Of a DNA stretch of 64,000 nt, positions 27,885 to 37,926 are shown piece by piece; positions within the stretch are counted from its first letter, which is position 1; each line of letters begins with the position of its first letter. Made by a program: the position numbers and the translations under genes. The stretch lies in assembly GCF_004519335.1 (NCBI RefSeq), contig NZ_SOZD01000001.1:868001-932000 (forward strand), read 5' to 3'. The notes under the pieces were generated by a model that was not told where the DNA came from, did not search any database, and worked only from the letters and a program-made list of their open reading frames with translations. This DNA comes from Jiella endophytica. Lineage in GTDB: Bacteria; Pseudomonadota; Alphaproteobacteria; Rhizobiales; Rhizobiaceae.

Positions 27885-29966
27885 CTATTCCGCTGCTTCG
27901 AGTTTGTCGGCACTGGCGAGGCGCGAGCACTCCGCCATCACCTTGGACGCCCGGGCGATCGGGTTGGTCAGGTAGAAGTCGCCGAGCTTCGAGCCGAGAC
28001 GCAGATCGCCGAGGGAGCCGGCCCGCTCGGCCAGCCGCAGGATGTCGTCATGGGCGGCAGGCTCGATGCGGTCGGTCCGCATCCACGGGTGCGACTGATA
28101 CAGATCGCGCCGCAGTGCGGCAAGCGAGTCGAAGGGCAGCGTCTTGCCGAGAACCGCCGACAGTGCCCGCACGATCGCCCAGTCCTCGCGGGCGTCGCCT
28201 GGAGGGAAGGCGGCGCGCGAGGCGACCTGCGCCCTGCCCTCGAGATTGACGAAGGTGCCGTCCTTCTCGGTGTAGGCCGCACCCGGCAGGATGACGTCGG
28301 CGCGGTGAGCGCCGCGATCGCCATGGGTGCCGACATAGACGACGAAGGCGCCCGGCGCGATCTCCACCTCGTCGGCACCGAGATTGAACAGGAGGTCGAC
28401 ACCGCCCGCGGCCATTTCGCCGAAGGTCTTGCCGCTCGTCCCCGGCGTGAAGCCGATGTCGAGACCGCCGACGCGGGACGCAGCGGTGTGGAGGACGTTG
28501 AAACCGTTCCAGCCCTCGGCGAAGGCGCCGATCTCGCGGGCGAGCGCCGCGGCGGCCGACAGGACGCCGGGGCCGTTGTCGCCGGCGAGCGCACCGGAGC
28601 CGACGATGATCATCGGCCGGGCCGCGTTATTCAGAGCGTCGAAGAAGCCCTGGCTCGCCCTTGCGACGTCGGTGAGCGTGTCGGTGCCGGCGCCGAGATA
28701 GGTGTAGTCGTAGCGCAGGTTGGCGTTTTCGCCGATCACCCCGATCGGGAAGCCGCCCATCCGCCAGCGTTTACGGATGCGGGCATTGAGCACCGCCGCC
28801 TCGAAGCGCGGATTGGCACCGATGATGAGCAGCGCATCGGCCTCCTCGATCCCGGCAATGGTGGTATTGAAGAGGTAGCTGCTGCGGCCCGCGGCGGGGT
28901 CGAGCATGGCGCCGTCCTGACGGCAATCGAGCGAGGTCGAGCCGAGCCCGGCCATCAGCTGCTTCAGCGCCCACATCTCCTCGACCGCGACGAGATCGCC
29001 GGCAACCGCGCCGATCCTTTCGGGCGCCGTCGCGTCGACCTTGGCCTTGATCGCGCCGAAGGCCTCCTGCCAGCTCGCCGGCTGCAGCTTGCCGTCGCGG
29101 CGAACATATGGACGATCGAGGCGCTGGGTGCGCAGACCATCCCAGACGAAGCGGGTCTTGTCGGAGATCCACTCCTCGTTCACCGCCTCGTTGACCCGCG
29201 GCAGGATGCGCAGCACCTCGCGTCCGCGGGTGTCGACGCGGATCGCCGAGCCGACGGCGTCCATCACGTCGATCGACTGGGTCTTGGTCAGCTCCCAGGG
29301 CCGAGCCTGGAAGGCGTAGGGCCGCGACGTCAGCGCGCCGACCGGGCAGAGATCGATGACGTTGCCCTGCAGCTCGGAGGTCATCGCCTGCTCGAGGAAG
29401 GTAGTGATCTCGGCGTCCTCGCCGCGGCCGACCAGGCCGAGCTCGGAGATGCCGGCGACCTCGGTGGTGAAGCGGACGCAGCGCGTGCAGTGGATGCAGC
29501 GCGTCATGATCGTCTTCACCAGCGGGCCGATATACTTGTCCTCGACGGCGCGCTTGTTCTCCTTGTAGCGCGAGGAGTCGACGCCATAGGCCATCGCCTG
29601 GTCCTGCAGGTCGCACTCGCCGCCCTGATCGCAGATCGGGCAGTCGAGCGGATGGTTGATCAGCAGGAACTCCATCACGCCCTCGCGGGCCTTCTTCACC
29701 ATCGGCGTGTTGGTGAAGATCTCCGGCAGCTGGCCTTCCGGCCCCGGACGCAGATCCCGGACGCCCATGGCGCAGGAGGCGGCGGGCTTCGGCGGTCCGC
29801 CCTTCACCTCGATCAGGCACATGCGGCAGTTGCCGGCGATCGACAGACGCTCGTGGAAGCAGAAGCGTGGAATCTCGGCACCGGCCTCCTCCGCCGCCTG
29901 CAGCAGCGTGTAGTGGTCCGGGACCTCGATCTCGTTGCCATCGACTTTCAGCTTCGTCATCGTCAA
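27885..29966 (-). CDS. nuoG: NADH-quinone oxidoreductase subunit G
   Basis: The large iron-sulfur subunit of complex I (693 aa). The N-terminal [2Fe-2S] ligands lie in [21 protein letters not shown] His/Cys cluster motif [19 protein letters not shown] is present, then [10 protein letters not shown] with further cysteines for [4Fe-4S]. The C-terminal two-thirds is a molybdopterin-oxidoreductase-like domain without cofactor, as in the family. Start overlaps the stop of a small coiled-coil gene (ATGA at 29963). Confidence 0.98.
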   Translation of the reverse strand: MTMTKLKVDGNEIEVPDHYTLLQAAEEAGAEIPRFCFHERLSIAGNCRMCLIEVKGGPPKPAASCAMGVRDLRPGPEGQLPEIFTNTPMVKKAREGVMEFLLINHPLDCPICDQGGECDLQDQAMAYGVDSSRYKENKRAVEDKYIGPLVKTIMTRCIHCTRCVRFTTEVAGISELGLVGRGEDAEITTFLEQAMTSELQGNVIDLCPVGALTSRPYAFQARPWELTKTQSIDVMDAVGSAIRVDTRGREVLRILPRVNEAVNEEWISDKTRFVWDGLRTQRLDRPYVRRDGKLQPASWQEAFGAIKAKVDATAPERIGAVAGDLVAVEEMWALKQLMAGLGSTSLDCRQDGAMLDPAAGRSSYLFNTTIAGIEEADALLIIGANPRFEAAVLNARIRKRWRMGGFPIGVIGENANLRYDYTYLGAGTDTLTDVARASQGFFDALNNAARPMIIVGSGALAGDNGPGVLSAAAALAREIGAFAEGWNGFNVLHTAASRVGGLDIGFTPGTSGKTFGEMAAGGVDLLFNLGADEVEIAPGAFVVYVGTHGDRGAHRADVILPGAAYTEKDGTFVNLEGRAQVASRAAFPPGDAREDWAIVRALSAVLGKTLPFDSLAALRRDLYQSHPWMRTDRIEPAAHDDILRLAERAGSLGDLRLGSKLGDFYLTNPIARASKVMAECSRLASADKLEAAE

Positions 29967-30214
29967 GCCTTCTCTTCCAGGCGGGAGACGCGCTCTTCCA
30001 GCGTCTTCAACCGCTCCGCCACCGTGTCGTGGCGGACATTTGCGTGCACGGCGGCACCGGCAACCGTGTAGAGCGTCTCGTGCACCTCTTCGAGCCGCTG
30101 GTCGATGTGATCGAGCCGTTCACCGTGCTTCTGCAGCGTCGCCTTGACATCGACGACGTCCGCGCGGATCTCCCGCAAAAGCTGCAGCACCAGATTGTCC
30201 GGCTCGTCCGCCAT
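29963..30214 (-). CDS. Small coiled-coil protein between nuoF and nuoG
   Basis: Predicted soluble protein of 83 aa, almost entirely helical. Two heptad-rich stretches are obvious: residues about 8-50 ([20 protein letters not shown] and following) and 62-83 ([18 protein letters not shown]). It starts 11 bases after nuoF and its stop overlaps nuoG, so it is translated with complex I. I believe comparable small genes occur at this place in some rhizobial nuo operons. Function unknown; an assembly or oligomerisation role is a guess. Confidence 0.75.
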   Translation of the reverse strand: MADEPDNLVLQLLREIRADVVDVKATLQKHGERLDHIDQRLEEVHETLYTVAGAAVHANVRHDTVAERLKTLEERVSRLEEKA

Positions 30215-30225
30215 CGTGACAGTCC

Positions 30226-31533
30226 TTACTCCGCCGCCTCGAGCACCGGCCGCACCTCGTGGGCGTTGTGCGAATATTCGTCGATGCGGCGCTCGATCTC
30301 GGCGCGGAAATGCCGCACCAGACCCTGGATCGGCCAGGCCGCCGCGTCGCCGAGGGCGCAGATCGTGTGGCCCTCGACCTGCTTGGTCACGTCGAGCAGC
30401 ATGTCGATCTCGCGCTTCTGGGCATGGCCGGTGGCCATCCGCTCCATCACGCGCCACATCCAGCCGGTGCCCTCGCGGCAGGGCGTGCACTGACCGCAGC
30501 TCTCGTGCTTGTAGAAATAGGAGATGCGGGAGATCGCCTTCACGATGTCGGTGGACTTGTCCATGACGATGACGGCCGCGGTGCCGAGCGAGGTCTTGAT
30601 GTCCCGCAGGCCATCGAAGTCCATCGGCGCGTCGACGATGTCGGCGCCCGGCACCAGCGGCACCGAGGAGCCGCCCGGGATGACGGCGAGAAGATTGTCC
30701 CAGCCGCCGCGGATGCCGCCGCAATGCTTCTCGATCAGCTCGCGGAAGGAGATGCCCATCGCCTCTTCGACGGTGCAGGGCTGCTCGACATGGCCGGAGA
30801 CGCAGAAAAGCTTGGTGCCGGTGTTGTTCTGGCGGCCGATGCCGGCGAACCAGGAGCCGCCGCGGCGCAGGATCGTCGGAGCGACGGCGATCGACTCGAC
30901 GTTGTTGACCGTCGTTGGGCAGCCATAGAGGCCGACATTCGCCGGGAACGGCGGCTTCAGCCGCGGCTGGCCCTTCTTGCCTTCCAGGCTTTCAAGGAGT
31001 GCCGTTTCCTCGCCGCAGATATAGGCGCCGGCACCGTGATGGACGATGATGTCGTAGTCCCAGCCGCATTTGTTGCCCGCGCCGAGATAGCCCTGCTCGT
31101 AGCACTCGTCGATCGCCCGCTGCAGCGCCTGGCGTTCCCGGACATACTCGCCGCGGACATAGATATAGCAGGTATGCGCCAGCATCGAGAAACCGGCGAT
31201 GATGCAGCCTTCGATCAGCGTGAACGGGTCGTTGCGCATGATCTCCCGGTCCTTGCAGGTCCCGGGTTCGGATTCGTCGGCATTGATGACGAGGAAATGC
31301 GGCCGCTCGCCGACTTCCTTCGGCATGAACGACCATTTGAGACCGGTCGGGAAGCCCGCACCGCCGCGACCCCTCAGGCCCGAGGCCTTCATCTCGTTGA
31401 TGATCCAGTCGCGGCCCTTGCCGATGATGTCGGCGGTGCCGTCGAAATGGCCACGCTTCAGCGCCGCTTTCAGACTCTTGTCGCGAAGGCCATAGATGTT
31501 GGTGAAGATCCGGTCCTTGTCCTGGAGCATCAC
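30226..31533 (-). CDS. nuoF: NADH-quinone oxidoreductase subunit F
   Basis: NADH- and FMN-binding subunit (435 aa), the electron entry point of complex I. The [20 protein letters not shown] glycine loop binds nucleotide and FMN, and [20 protein letters not shown] supplies ligands for cluster N3. Start overlaps the nuoE stop by four bases, consistent with NuoE-NuoF pairing. Confidence 0.98.
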   Translation of the reverse strand: MMLQDKDRIFTNIYGLRDKSLKAALKRGHFDGTADIIGKGRDWIINEMKASGLRGRGGAGFPTGLKWSFMPKEVGERPHFLVINADESEPGTCKDREIMRNDPFTLIEGCIIAGFSMLAHTCYIYVRGEYVRERQALQRAIDECYEQGYLGAGNKCGWDYDIIVHHGAGAYICGEETALLESLEGKKGQPRLKPPFPANVGLYGCPTTVNNVESIAVAPTILRRGGSWFAGIGRQNNTGTKLFCVSGHVEQPCTVEEAMGISFRELIEKHCGGIRGGWDNLLAVIPGGSSVPLVPGADIVDAPMDFDGLRDIKTSLGTAAVIVMDKSTDIVKAISRISYFYKHESCGQCTPCREGTGWMWRVMERMATGHAQKREIDMLLDVTKQVEGHTICALGDAAAWPIQGLVRHFRAEIERRIDEYSHNAHEVRPVLEAAE

Positions 31534-32993
31534 GCCTCTCCCTCACCTTCGCCGACCGCTCTGCCTGCCTGGAGTTCGCCGGCCTGCTCGATCCACTTCT
31601 CGCGCACCGCACGGCCGCGGAAATTCAGGAAGTCGTCGATCCAGATCAGCTCGGTCTCGCGCCACTTGGCGATCTGCCAGAAATGGAAGACGCCGAGATC
31701 GTTGAGCTTGCCCTCGATCACCGGGCCGATGCCGCGGATCCGCTTCAGATCGTCCTTGTCGCCCTGCGGCGCGGCAAGAAGGTCGGAGGGCTTGTCACCG
31801 GGCCGGCTCTCGAGGGGCGTCTCCTCGGCACTGCTCTCGAAGTGATCGCCATGGGCAGGTCCTGGCCGGGTGTCCGACGTCGCAGTGCGATTGCCCTCGA
31901 CAGGATCGTTGCCCTGGCGGTTGGCGAGAACCTCGCCGACCGCCTCGTCATTCGCCAGTCGGGACGGTTGACCGCCGGTGCCGTCGTCGAGCTGGCGGTC
32001 GTCCGGGATCACCGCATCCTCGGCCGCCGCTTCGGCCTTGCGGAAATCGCCGCCGGTCTTCGTATCGACCTTGTCCGGCACGTTGCCGACCTCGGCGTCG
32101 GTCGAGCCCTGGCGCGAACCGCCCTCCTGGCCGGAGCCGGGGCGATGGCCCTCGGCGGTCAGCTGTGCGCTCTCGTCCTTTTCCTGCGACTGATCGGCAT
32201 TGCCGTCGGCCGCCTTGCCCGGAGAAACCAGCGACGGATCGCTTTCGGCAGCCTCGGTGTCGGGACGGCCGGCCTTCGAGGGCGGCGTCGAGGCGGTCTT
32301 TCCGGCACCGATGCCCTGATAGGAGGCGCCGTTCGCCGGCCCGTGGCCGGACGAGCGATCCTGCTCCGTGACGATGTCGTCATAGTCGCCGGTGAGCGAG
32401 GTCAGGCCGCCGATCGGCACCGACTGATGCCGGCCGTTCTGCGGACCGGGCCGCACCTCTTCGCCGCGGCCGGCATCGAAGAGATCGATGATCTCCTCCA
32501 GCCGCTCCGGCGTCAGATCCTCGTAGGTGTCGGAGAAGATCATCACCATCGGCGCGTTGACGCAGGCGCCGAGGCACTCGACCTCTTCCCAGGAGAGCGT
32601 TCCCGACTCGTTGCGGTGGAACTGCTCGGCATTGATCTTCTTGCGGCAGACCGCCTTCAGGTCTTCGGCGCCGCGCAGCATGCATGGCGTCGTGCCGCAG
32701 ACCTGGACATGCGCCTTGGTGCCGACGGGATTGAGCTGGAACTGCGTGTAGAACGTCGCGACCTCGAGCACCCGGATCAGCGGCATGTCAAGCATGTCGG
32801 CGACACGCTCGATGGCCGCCTTGGTCACCCAGCCGTCCTGCTCCTGCGCACGCATCAGCAGGGGGATCACGGCGGACTGCTGACGGCCCTCGGGATATTT
32901 CTTGATCGTCGCTTCAGCCCAAGCGGCGTTCTCTTCGGTAAACGCGAAACCGGCCGGTTGGACGGTTGCTTCCGCGAGACGTCTGACAGACAT
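31530..32993 (-). CDS. nuoE: NADH-quinone oxidoreductase subunit E with long disordered linker and C-terminal helix-hairpin domain
   Basis: The first ~175 residues are the normal thioredoxin-like NuoE, with [2Fe-2S] ligands Cys99, Cys104, Cys140 and Cys144 ([11 protein letters not shown] and [10 protein letters not shown]). A highly polar linker follows (about residues 180-400, rich in Asp, Glu, Gly, Gln and Ser). The C-terminal domain has [20 protein letters not shown], a helix-hairpin-helix motif, and [17 protein letters not shown]. Total 487 aa against about 160-180 in enterobacteria. C-terminal extensions with this hairpin occur in rhizobial NuoE, but the linker here is notably long. The frame is open throughout and the stop overlaps nuoF, so the extension is real. 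Confidence 0.95.
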   Translation of the reverse strand: MSVRRLAEATVQPAGFAFTEENAAWAEATIKKYPEGRQQSAVIPLLMRAQEQDGWVTKAAIERVADMLDMPLIRVLEVATFYTQFQLNPVGTKAHVQVCGTTPCMLRGAEDLKAVCRKKINAEQFHRNESGTLSWEEVECLGACVNAPMVMIFSDTYEDLTPERLEEIIDLFDAGRGEEVRPGPQNGRHQSVPIGGLTSLTGDYDDIVTEQDRSSGHGPANGASYQGIGAGKTASTPPSKAGRPDTEAAESDPSLVSPGKAADGNADQSQEKDESAQLTAEGHRPGSGQEGGSRQGSTDAEVGNVPDKVDTKTGGDFRKAEAAAEDAVIPDDRQLDDGTGGQPSRLANDEAVGEVLANRQGNDPVEGNRTATSDTRPGPAHGDHFESSAEETPLESRPGDKPSDLLAAPQGDKDDLKRIRGIGPVIEGKLNDLGVFHFWQIAKWRETELIWIDDFLNFRGRAVREKWIEQAGELQAGRAVGEGEGEA

Positions 32994-33117
32994 CGGACCT
33001 CTATCTTAGAGCGGTTCAACACGCGATGTTGCGGCGCGTTCTATCACAAGACGGACAAAAGGCCAGTGGCCGATGACCGCAGCTTCGGAATGGCGGACAT
33101 GCCTTGTCAGGCAGGGC

Positions 33118-33678
33118 TCAGCCGGCGAAAAACGCCTCGACGGCAAGGGTTATGCCGGGAGGCGAAAGGTCGATCGTGGCGTCCCTGCCGACGATCCGCG
33201 TGGTGATCTCGTCCGGTGAGTCCGAGCGATGGTGATGCAGCACCCGGCCCTCGGCGGGCAGGACGATCAGGTAATGCTGGACCGATTCCAGCGAGAAGTA
33301 GTCGAGCGACTTCCTGACGCCGGGGCTCTGCGGCGAGGCGACCTCGACGATGACGACGGGGTTTTCCGCGACGATGGAATCGGGGTCGTAGGGCCCGCAG
33401 TGGATGAGGGCGTCCGGCTCGCGCAGTGTCGTCTCGTCGATGCGCACGCTGACGCCGTCGATGAAGGCCTGACACTCGGAACGGCCAGCGGACTGCAGCG
33501 CAGTCCGCAGTTCCAGCCAGACCCGCGCCTTCGTCTCGGCATGGATGATCCGCTCGGACTGCATCCGCTCGATCCTGCCGTCGACCAGTTCGTACCGCTC
33601 CCCTTCCGGCAGGCCTTGCGACCAGACCAGAAACTCGTCGACGCTCATCGGGGCCGTTGGCAGGGCTCGGGTGTTCAT
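33118..33678 (-). CDS. Uma2 family (DUF820, PD-(D/E)XK-like) protein inside the nuo operon
   Basis: Soluble protein of 186 aa. MSVDEFLVWSQGLPEGERYE, LVDGRI, the candidate metal ligands Asp89 (REPDALI) and Glu112 (VVIVEVASPQS), and QHYLIVLP are typical of Uma2 proteins, which have a restriction-nuclease-like fold and unknown function. It lies between nuoD (37 bases away) and nuoE (124 bases), on the same strand. These genes are frequent in cyanobacteria and multicellular bacteria and move often, so I read it as an insertion into the operon. ATG 33678 is taken as start; an in-frame ATG at residue 11 is possible. Confidence 0.85.
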   Translation of the reverse strand: MNTRALPTAPMSVDEFLVWSQGLPEGERYELVDGRIERMQSERIIHAETKARVWLELRTALQSAGRSECQAFIDGVSVRIDETTLREPDALIHCGPYDPDSIVAENPVVIVEVASPQSPGVRKSLDYFSLESVQHYLIVLPAEGRVLHHHRSDSPDEITTRIVGRDATIDLSPPGITLAVEAFFAG

Positions 33679-33715
33679 GGCCTCAGTCTAGCATTTCAGG
33701 GTTGCGGCGACCAAC

Positions 33716-34906
33716 TCAGCGATCGACCTCGCCGAAAACGATGTCGAGCGTGCCGAGGATCGCCGAGACGTCCGCCAGCATGTGGCCCTTGCAGATGACG
33801 TCCATCGCCTGCAGATGGGCAAAGCCCGGCGCCTTGATCTTGCAGCGGTGCGGCTTGTTGGTGCCGTCGGAGACGAGATAGACGCCGAACTCGCCCTTCG
33901 GCGCCTCGACCGCGGCGTAGACCTCGCCCTCGGGCAGGTGGAAGCCTTCGGTATAGAGCTTGAAGTGATGGATGAGCGCTTCCATCGAGCGCTTCATCTG
34001 GCCGCGCTTCGGCGGCACCACCTTGCCTTCCGTCGCCGAGACCGGACCCTGCCCTTCCGGGCTCGACAGCTTCTCGATGCATTGCTTCATAATCTTGGCG
34101 GCTTCGCGCATCTCGACCATGCGGATCAGGTAGCGGTCGTAGCAGTCGCCGTTCTTGCCGATCGGAATGTCGAATTCCATCTCGTCGTAGCATTCGTAGG
34201 GCTGCGACTTGCGCAGGTCCCAGGCGGCGCCGGAGCCGCGCACCATCACGCCGGAAAAGCCCATCGCCCACGCATCCTCCAGCGTCACAACGCCGATGTC
34301 GACATTGCGCTGCTTGAAGATGCGGTTCTCGGTGAGCAACCCCTCGATGTCGTCGCAGACCTCGAGGAACGGATCGCACCAGGCGCCGATGTCGTCGATG
34401 AGCTTCTGGGTGAGATCCTGATGGACGCCGCCCGGCCGGAAATAGGCCGCATGCATGCGCGAGCCCGAGGCGCGCTCGTAGAAGACCATCAGCTTCTCGC
34501 GCTCCTCGAAACCCCAGAGCGGCGGCGTCAGCGCGCCGACGTCCATCGCCTGGGTGGTGACGTTGAGGAGATGCGAGAGGATGCGGCCGATCTCGGAATA
34601 GAGCACGCGGATCAGCTGGCCGCGCTTCGGAACATCGACCCCTGCGAGGCGCTCGATCGCCATGCAGAAGGCATGTTCCTGATTCATCGGCGCGACATAG
34701 TCGAGCCGGTCGAAATAGGGAATCGCCTGCAGATAGGTCTTGTGCTCGATCAGCTTCTCGGTGCCGCGATGCAGAAGGCCGATATGCGGATCGACGCGCT
34801 CGACGATCTCGCCGTCCAGCTCGAGAACGAGCCGCAAAACGCCATGGGCAGCAGGATGTTGCGGCCCGAAATTGATGTTGAAGTTGCGGACGTCGATCTC
34901 AGCCAT
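33716..34906 (-). CDS. nuoD: NADH-quinone oxidoreductase subunit D
   Basis: The 49-kDa subunit (396 aa) forming the quinone site with NuoB; related to NiFe-hydrogenase large subunits. [33 protein letters not shown] and [14 protein letters not shown] are family-typical, and the C-terminus ends in the usual DIVFGEVDR. Its start overlaps the end of a GFA-family gene by eight bases instead of following nuoC directly. Confidence 0.98.
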   Translation of the reverse strand: MAEIDVRNFNINFGPQHPAAHGVLRLVLELDGEIVERVDPHIGLLHRGTEKLIEHKTYLQAIPYFDRLDYVAPMNQEHAFCMAIERLAGVDVPKRGQLIRVLYSEIGRILSHLLNVTTQAMDVGALTPPLWGFEEREKLMVFYERASGSRMHAAYFRPGGVHQDLTQKLIDDIGAWCDPFLEVCDDIEGLLTENRIFKQRNVDIGVVTLEDAWAMGFSGVMVRGSGAAWDLRKSQPYECYDEMEFDIPIGKNGDCYDRYLIRMVEMREAAKIMKQCIEKLSSPEGQGPVSATEGKVVPPKRGQMKRSMEALIHHFKLYTEGFHLPEGEVYAAVEAPKGEFGVYLVSDGTNKPHRCKIKAPGFAHLQAMDVICKGHMLADVSAILGTLDIVFGEVDR

Positions 34907-35336
34907 TCGGCTTGTCCTCTCCGGAGGCGAACTGCGCGAGGAACTCGGCCCCGGTCATCTTCGTCGTCTGCTCGGCGAAGGAATACCAGTCGGGCTTGGA
35001 GTCGATGAAAATCTCTTTGGTCAGGACGGCCTCGGTGAGATCGTCGAAGGCCATCGCCGAGATGGCGTAGTGGGCGGCGTCCTTGGAGCGCCAGAACAGC
35101 GTCGATCCGCAGGCGTTGCAGAAGCCGCGCTCGCCCCATTCGGACGATCCGTAGATGCCGAGGAGATCGGTGCCGGCGACGACGACGTTTTCCGAGGCCT
35201 CGACCGCGGTGAACGGCCCGCCCGCCCAGCGGCGGCAAATGTCGCAGTGACAGACGCCGACCTCCTGCTCGGCGATGTCGGCATCGATCCGGACACCGCC
35301 GCACAGGCACTTGGCTTGAAGTCGCTTCATCGCCAT
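34899..35336 (-). CDS. GFA / glutathione-dependent formaldehyde-activating-like zinc protein between nuoC and nuoD
   Basis: Soluble zinc-binding protein of about 145 aa. The cysteine set is complete: Cys10 and Cys12 (KCLCGGV), Cys29/31/34 ([11 protein letters not shown]) and Cys73/76 (GFCNACGS), as in the GFA/CENP-V family. FASGED at the end runs into nuoD with an eight-base overlap, so it is co-translated. ATG 35336 is favoured; ATG 35330 is equally possible. Family members bind glutathione adducts but most have no assigned reaction. Its placement within the complex I operon is unusual. Confidence 0.9.
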   Translation of the reverse strand: MAMKRLQAKCLCGGVRIDADIAEQEVGVCHCDICRRWAGGPFTAVEASENVVVAGTDLLGIYGSSEWGERGFCNACGSTLFWRSKDAAHYAISAMAFDDLTEAVLTKEIFIDSKPDWYSFAEQTTKMTGAEFLAQFASGEDKPNG

Positions 35337-35353
35337 GGCGCTCTCCCCGAACC

Positions 35354-35962
35354 TTACTGACGCTTGGCCTTCTCGTCGCCCGGCAGCACGTATTCGGTGC
35401 CCTCCCACGGCGACAGGAAGTCGAAATTGCGGAATTCCTGGCGAAGCTCGACCGGCTCGTAGACCACCTGCTTCTTCTCTTCGTCGTAATGGACCTCGAC
35501 GAAGCCGGTCAGCGGGAAGTCCTTGCGCATCGGATGCCCCTCGAAACCGTAGTCGGTCAGGATGCGGCGCAGGTCCGGATGGCCGGTGAACAGGATGCCG
35601 TAGAAGTCATAGGCCTCGCGCTCGTACCAGTCGGCGGCCGGAAAGACGTCGGAGATCGACGGCACCGGATCGTCCTCGGCAGTCCGCACCTTGACGCGGA
35701 TGCGCTGGTTCTGGCGCGGCGAAAGGAGGTGATAGACGACCTCGAAGCGCTTCTCGCGGGCCGGATAGTCGACGCCGCAAAGATCGGTGAGGTTGACGAA
35801 CTGAGTCTGCGGATCGTCGCGCAGCACCGTCATCACCTTGACGATATCCTCGGCGCCGACGACGAGGGTCAGCTCGCCAAACCGGTGCTCGCTCGAGGCG
35901 ATCCGCTCGCCGAGCGTTTCGGCCAGATAGTCGGCCATGTCCCTGGTTGCGAAATCGCGCAT
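35354..35962 (-). CDS. nuoC: NADH-quinone oxidoreductase subunit C
   Basis: The 30-kDa peripheral-arm subunit (202 aa). [37 protein letters not shown] and [20 protein letters not shown] are the conserved blocks. The open frame extends upstream into nuoB, but ATG 35962 gives the normal N-terminus and a 10-base gap to nuoB. It is separate from nuoD, unlike the enterobacterial fusion. Confidence 0.97.
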   Translation of the reverse strand: MRDFATRDMADYLAETLGERIASSEHRFGELTLVVGAEDIVKVMTVLRDDPQTQFVNLTDLCGVDYPAREKRFEVVYHLLSPRQNQRIRVKVRTAEDDPVPSISDVFPAADWYEREAYDFYGILFTGHPDLRRILTDYGFEGHPMRKDFPLTGFVEVHYDEEKKQVVYEPVELRQEFRNFDFLSPWEGTEYVLPGDEKAKRQ

Positions 35963-35972
35963 GGCAGGCCTT

Positions 35973-36563
35973 CTATCGTTCGATCGTACCGGTGCGGCGG
36001 ATCTTCTTCTGCAGGAGAAGAATGCCGTAGAGCAGCGCCTCGGCGGTCGGCGGGCAGCCGGGAACGTAGATGTCCACCGGCACGACGCGATCGCAGCCGC
36101 GCACCACCGCATAGGAATAGTGGTAGTAGCCGCCGCCATTGGCGCAGGAGCCCATGGAGATGACGTAGCGCGGCTCCGGCATCTGGTCGTAGACCTTGCG
36201 AAGCGCCGGAGCCATCTTGTTGGTCAGGGTGCCGGCGACGATCATCACGTCGGACTGGCGCGGCGAGGCGCGCGGCGCAAAACCGAATCGCTCGACGTCG
36301 TAGCGCGGCATCGACACCTGCATCATCTCGACCGCGCAGCAGGCGAGGCCGAAGGTCATCCACATGAGCGAGCCGGTGCGCGCCCACTGGATCAGCTCGT
36401 CGGTCGAGGTGACGAGGAAACCCTTGTCGGCGAGTTCCTCGTTGATTTCGGTGACGAAGGGGTCCTGCCTCTGGGCGATGGGCTGGCCGGGAGTGGCGGC
36501 CGCTCCCGTCCCCGCTTCCGGAGCCAGCGATGCGAAGGGCTTGTCGCCGATGATCAATCCCAT
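35973..36563 (-). CDS. nuoB: NADH-quinone oxidoreductase subunit B
   Basis: Carries cluster N2, the last iron-sulfur centre before quinone (196 aa). The tandem cysteines in [18 protein letters not shown], the Cys in [15 protein letters not shown] and the Cys in [15 protein letters not shown] are the four ligands. ATG 36563 overlaps the nuoA 3' end by 10 bases. The N-terminal ~45 residues form a polar tail longer than in E. coli. Confidence 0.97.
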   Translation of the reverse strand: MGLIIGDKPFASLAPEAGTGAAATPGQPIAQRQDPFVTEINEELADKGFLVTSTDELIQWARTGSLMWMTFGLACCAVEMMQVSMPRYDVERFGFAPRASPRQSDVMIVAGTLTNKMAPALRKVYDQMPEPRYVISMGSCANGGGYYHYSYAVVRGCDRVVPVDIYVPGCPPTAEALLYGILLLQKKIRRTGTIER

Positions 36564-36919
36564 TCCAGTGCGCCTTTCTTCCATTCGTAGATGAAGCCGA
36601 CCGTCAGGACGCCGAGAAACACCATCATCGACCAGAAGCCGAACCAGCCGAGGGTTCCGAAGCTCGCCGCCCAGGGAAACAGGAAGGCGACCTCGAGGTC
36701 GAAGATGATGAAGAGGATCGAGACCAGATAGAACCGGACGTCGAACTTCATGCGCGAATCGTCGAAGGCGTCGAAGCCGCACTCATAGGCGGAGAGCTTC
36801 TCGTCGTCCGGCGCCTTGAAGGCGAGCAGGAAGGGCGAAACGAGAAGCGCCAGGCCGAGGATCAGCGCGACGCCCACGAAAATCACGATCGGCAGGTAGG
36901 ATGCGAGGAGTTCGCTCAT
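36554..36919 (-). CDS. nuoA: NADH-quinone oxidoreductase subunit A
   Basis: Three-helix membrane subunit (121 aa) and first gene of the complex I operon. [20 protein letters not shown] contains the quinone-loop Cys and conserved acidic residues, and [20 protein letters not shown] is the second helix. The 309 bases upstream should hold the operon promoter. Confidence 0.97.
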   Translation of the reverse strand: MSELLASYLPIVIFVGVALILGLALLVSPFLLAFKAPDDEKLSAYECGFDAFDDSRMKFDVRFYLVSILFIIFDLEVAFLFPWAASFGTLGWFGFWSMMVFLGVLTVGFIYEWKKGALEWD

Positions 36920-37228
36920 CGGACCATTTCATCCAGCGTGACGGTCTTTGCTGCGGACGTTGGCGTCCGCGCCGCAAGGCAAAGCGGGCTTGAAGAAAGC
37001 CGTCTTGCCGCAATGCGGCGAGGGTTATCCGCTTCTTGGAATCTGTGCAAGGCGTTCTCTGCTGCAAGGCACCGGGGCTCGGCGCAAGGCTCGCAGCCTC
37101 GGGCCGACATGGCGCACCGGCCCGTATCCGCCAGGCGTTTGTGGCGCGCCTTGCCACGGGCGGCACATCGCCGCAAGGATACCGGACGAGCGAAAAAGTT
37201 CGACCGCGGAGATCAGGGAGGAACGGTC
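36920..37228. promoter_or_regulatory. Divergent intergenic region upstream of nuoA
   Basis: This 309-base gap lies between nuoA (minus) and the small gene at 37229 (plus). It must contain the promoter of the whole nuo unit. I see GCCGCAAGGCAAAG-type and GCAATGCGGCGAGG-type repetitive GC-rich words but no clear -35/-10 pair or palindromic operator. The open frames across it lack ribosome sites and family resemblance. Confidence 0.35.
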
Positions 37229-37543
37229 ATGGCGGGATCGGAAAAGGGTGGCTGGCTGCCGATGGCGGACGCCCGGCGGAACGGCGAGCGAATCCTGGTG
37301 ACGGTGCGCGGCGGCGAACAGGGGCCGGCGGAGGTCGATACCGTGCGTTTCCAGGCGCCGCGGGGATCGGGCGAGAAGGCCTGGATGGCGACGGACATGG
37401 GGCCGGACGGGCTCGTGACCTATGACGAGGACGAACTCGTCGCCTGGATGCCATGGCCCGAGCCGACGCCCGAGAGCGCAGGATCGCCCCTTCCCGCCCC
37501 CGCCGACGAAGCCGACTTCGAAGAGCAGGGTTCAGGCATCTGA
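37229..37543 (+). CDS. Small conserved-type hypothetical protein
   Basis: From ATG 37229, preceded by GGGAGG, the protein has 104 aa. GWLPMADARRNGERILVTVR, then AWMATDMGP and DEDELVAWMPWPEP resemble the loose family of short proteins built around W-x-P-x-x-x-A...G-x-R-I-L-V and a closing Trp-Met-Pro, similar to DUF551-like proteins. Function unknown. The C-terminal 25 residues are Pro/Ala/Glu-rich. A longer frame from 36938 is not supported. Confidence 0.65.
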   Translation: MAGSEKGGWLPMADARRNGERILVTVRGGEQGPAEVDTVRFQAPRGSGEKAWMATDMGPDGLVTYDEDELVAWMPWPEPTPESAGSPLPAPADEADFEEQGSGI

Positions 37544-37710
37544 CCAGTCGCGATCTGCGCCGGCAACCGTCCCTGAGACCGGTTCGCCGGTCAGCGGGCC
37601 CGATTGCCGCGAATCGCACTGCGGTCGAGATCGATGCACCGCCGAGCGGCATGTATCCGACGCGAGACAACGGCCTGGCGGCAAAGGCCGACTCAGAGCA
37701 GTTTTGTCGT

Positions 37711-37810
37711 AGAGCGCCTGCGTCCCAACGGACGCACAAGGGACGCTCTCATTTACTGAATCAAAGCATCGTGCTTTCCGAAAATCGATGACGATTTTCG
37801 GGCCGATGCT
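37711..37810 (+). repeat. RIME-like palindromic intergenic element (copy A)
   Basis: Two stem-loops in tandem. The first has outer arms GAGCG/CGCTC (37712-37716, 37744-37748) and inner arms TGCGTCC/GGACGCA (37719-37725, 37730-37736). The second has CCGAAAATCG/CGATTTTCGG (37778-37787, 37792-37801) inside GCATCG/CGATGC. The same two-palindrome layout recurs at 44988-45086 and, in part, at 17301-17367. It resembles the rhizobium-specific intergenic mosaic elements. Confidence 0.8.
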
Positions 37811-37849
37811 GCAGGCATCGACATTCGAGTTGGTGACCGAACGGAAAAA

Positions 37850-37926
37850 TGGCGCGAGTGACGGGGCTCGAACCCGCGACCTCCGGCGTGACAGGCCGGC
37901 ACTCTAACCGACTGAGCTACACCCGC
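37850..37926 (-). tRNA. tRNA-Asp (anticodon GTC)
   Basis: On the minus strand from 37926, acceptor GCGGGTG pairs with CACTCGC (one G-T pair). The D arm is GTAGCTCAGTCGGTTAGAGT, and the anticodon stem CCGGC/GCCGG holds loop CTGTCAC (GTC). The T arm is GCGGGTTCGAGCCCCGT. Discriminator G and encoded CCA end at 37850. Length is 77 nt. Confidence 0.97.

Noticed and set aside
27267-30071. Plus-strand open frame of 934 codons opposite nuoH-nuoG
   Set aside because: It is exactly antisense to well-supported nuo genes, has an Arg/Gly/Ala/Asp-rich composition typical of GC-rich shadow frames, and shows no family resemblance.
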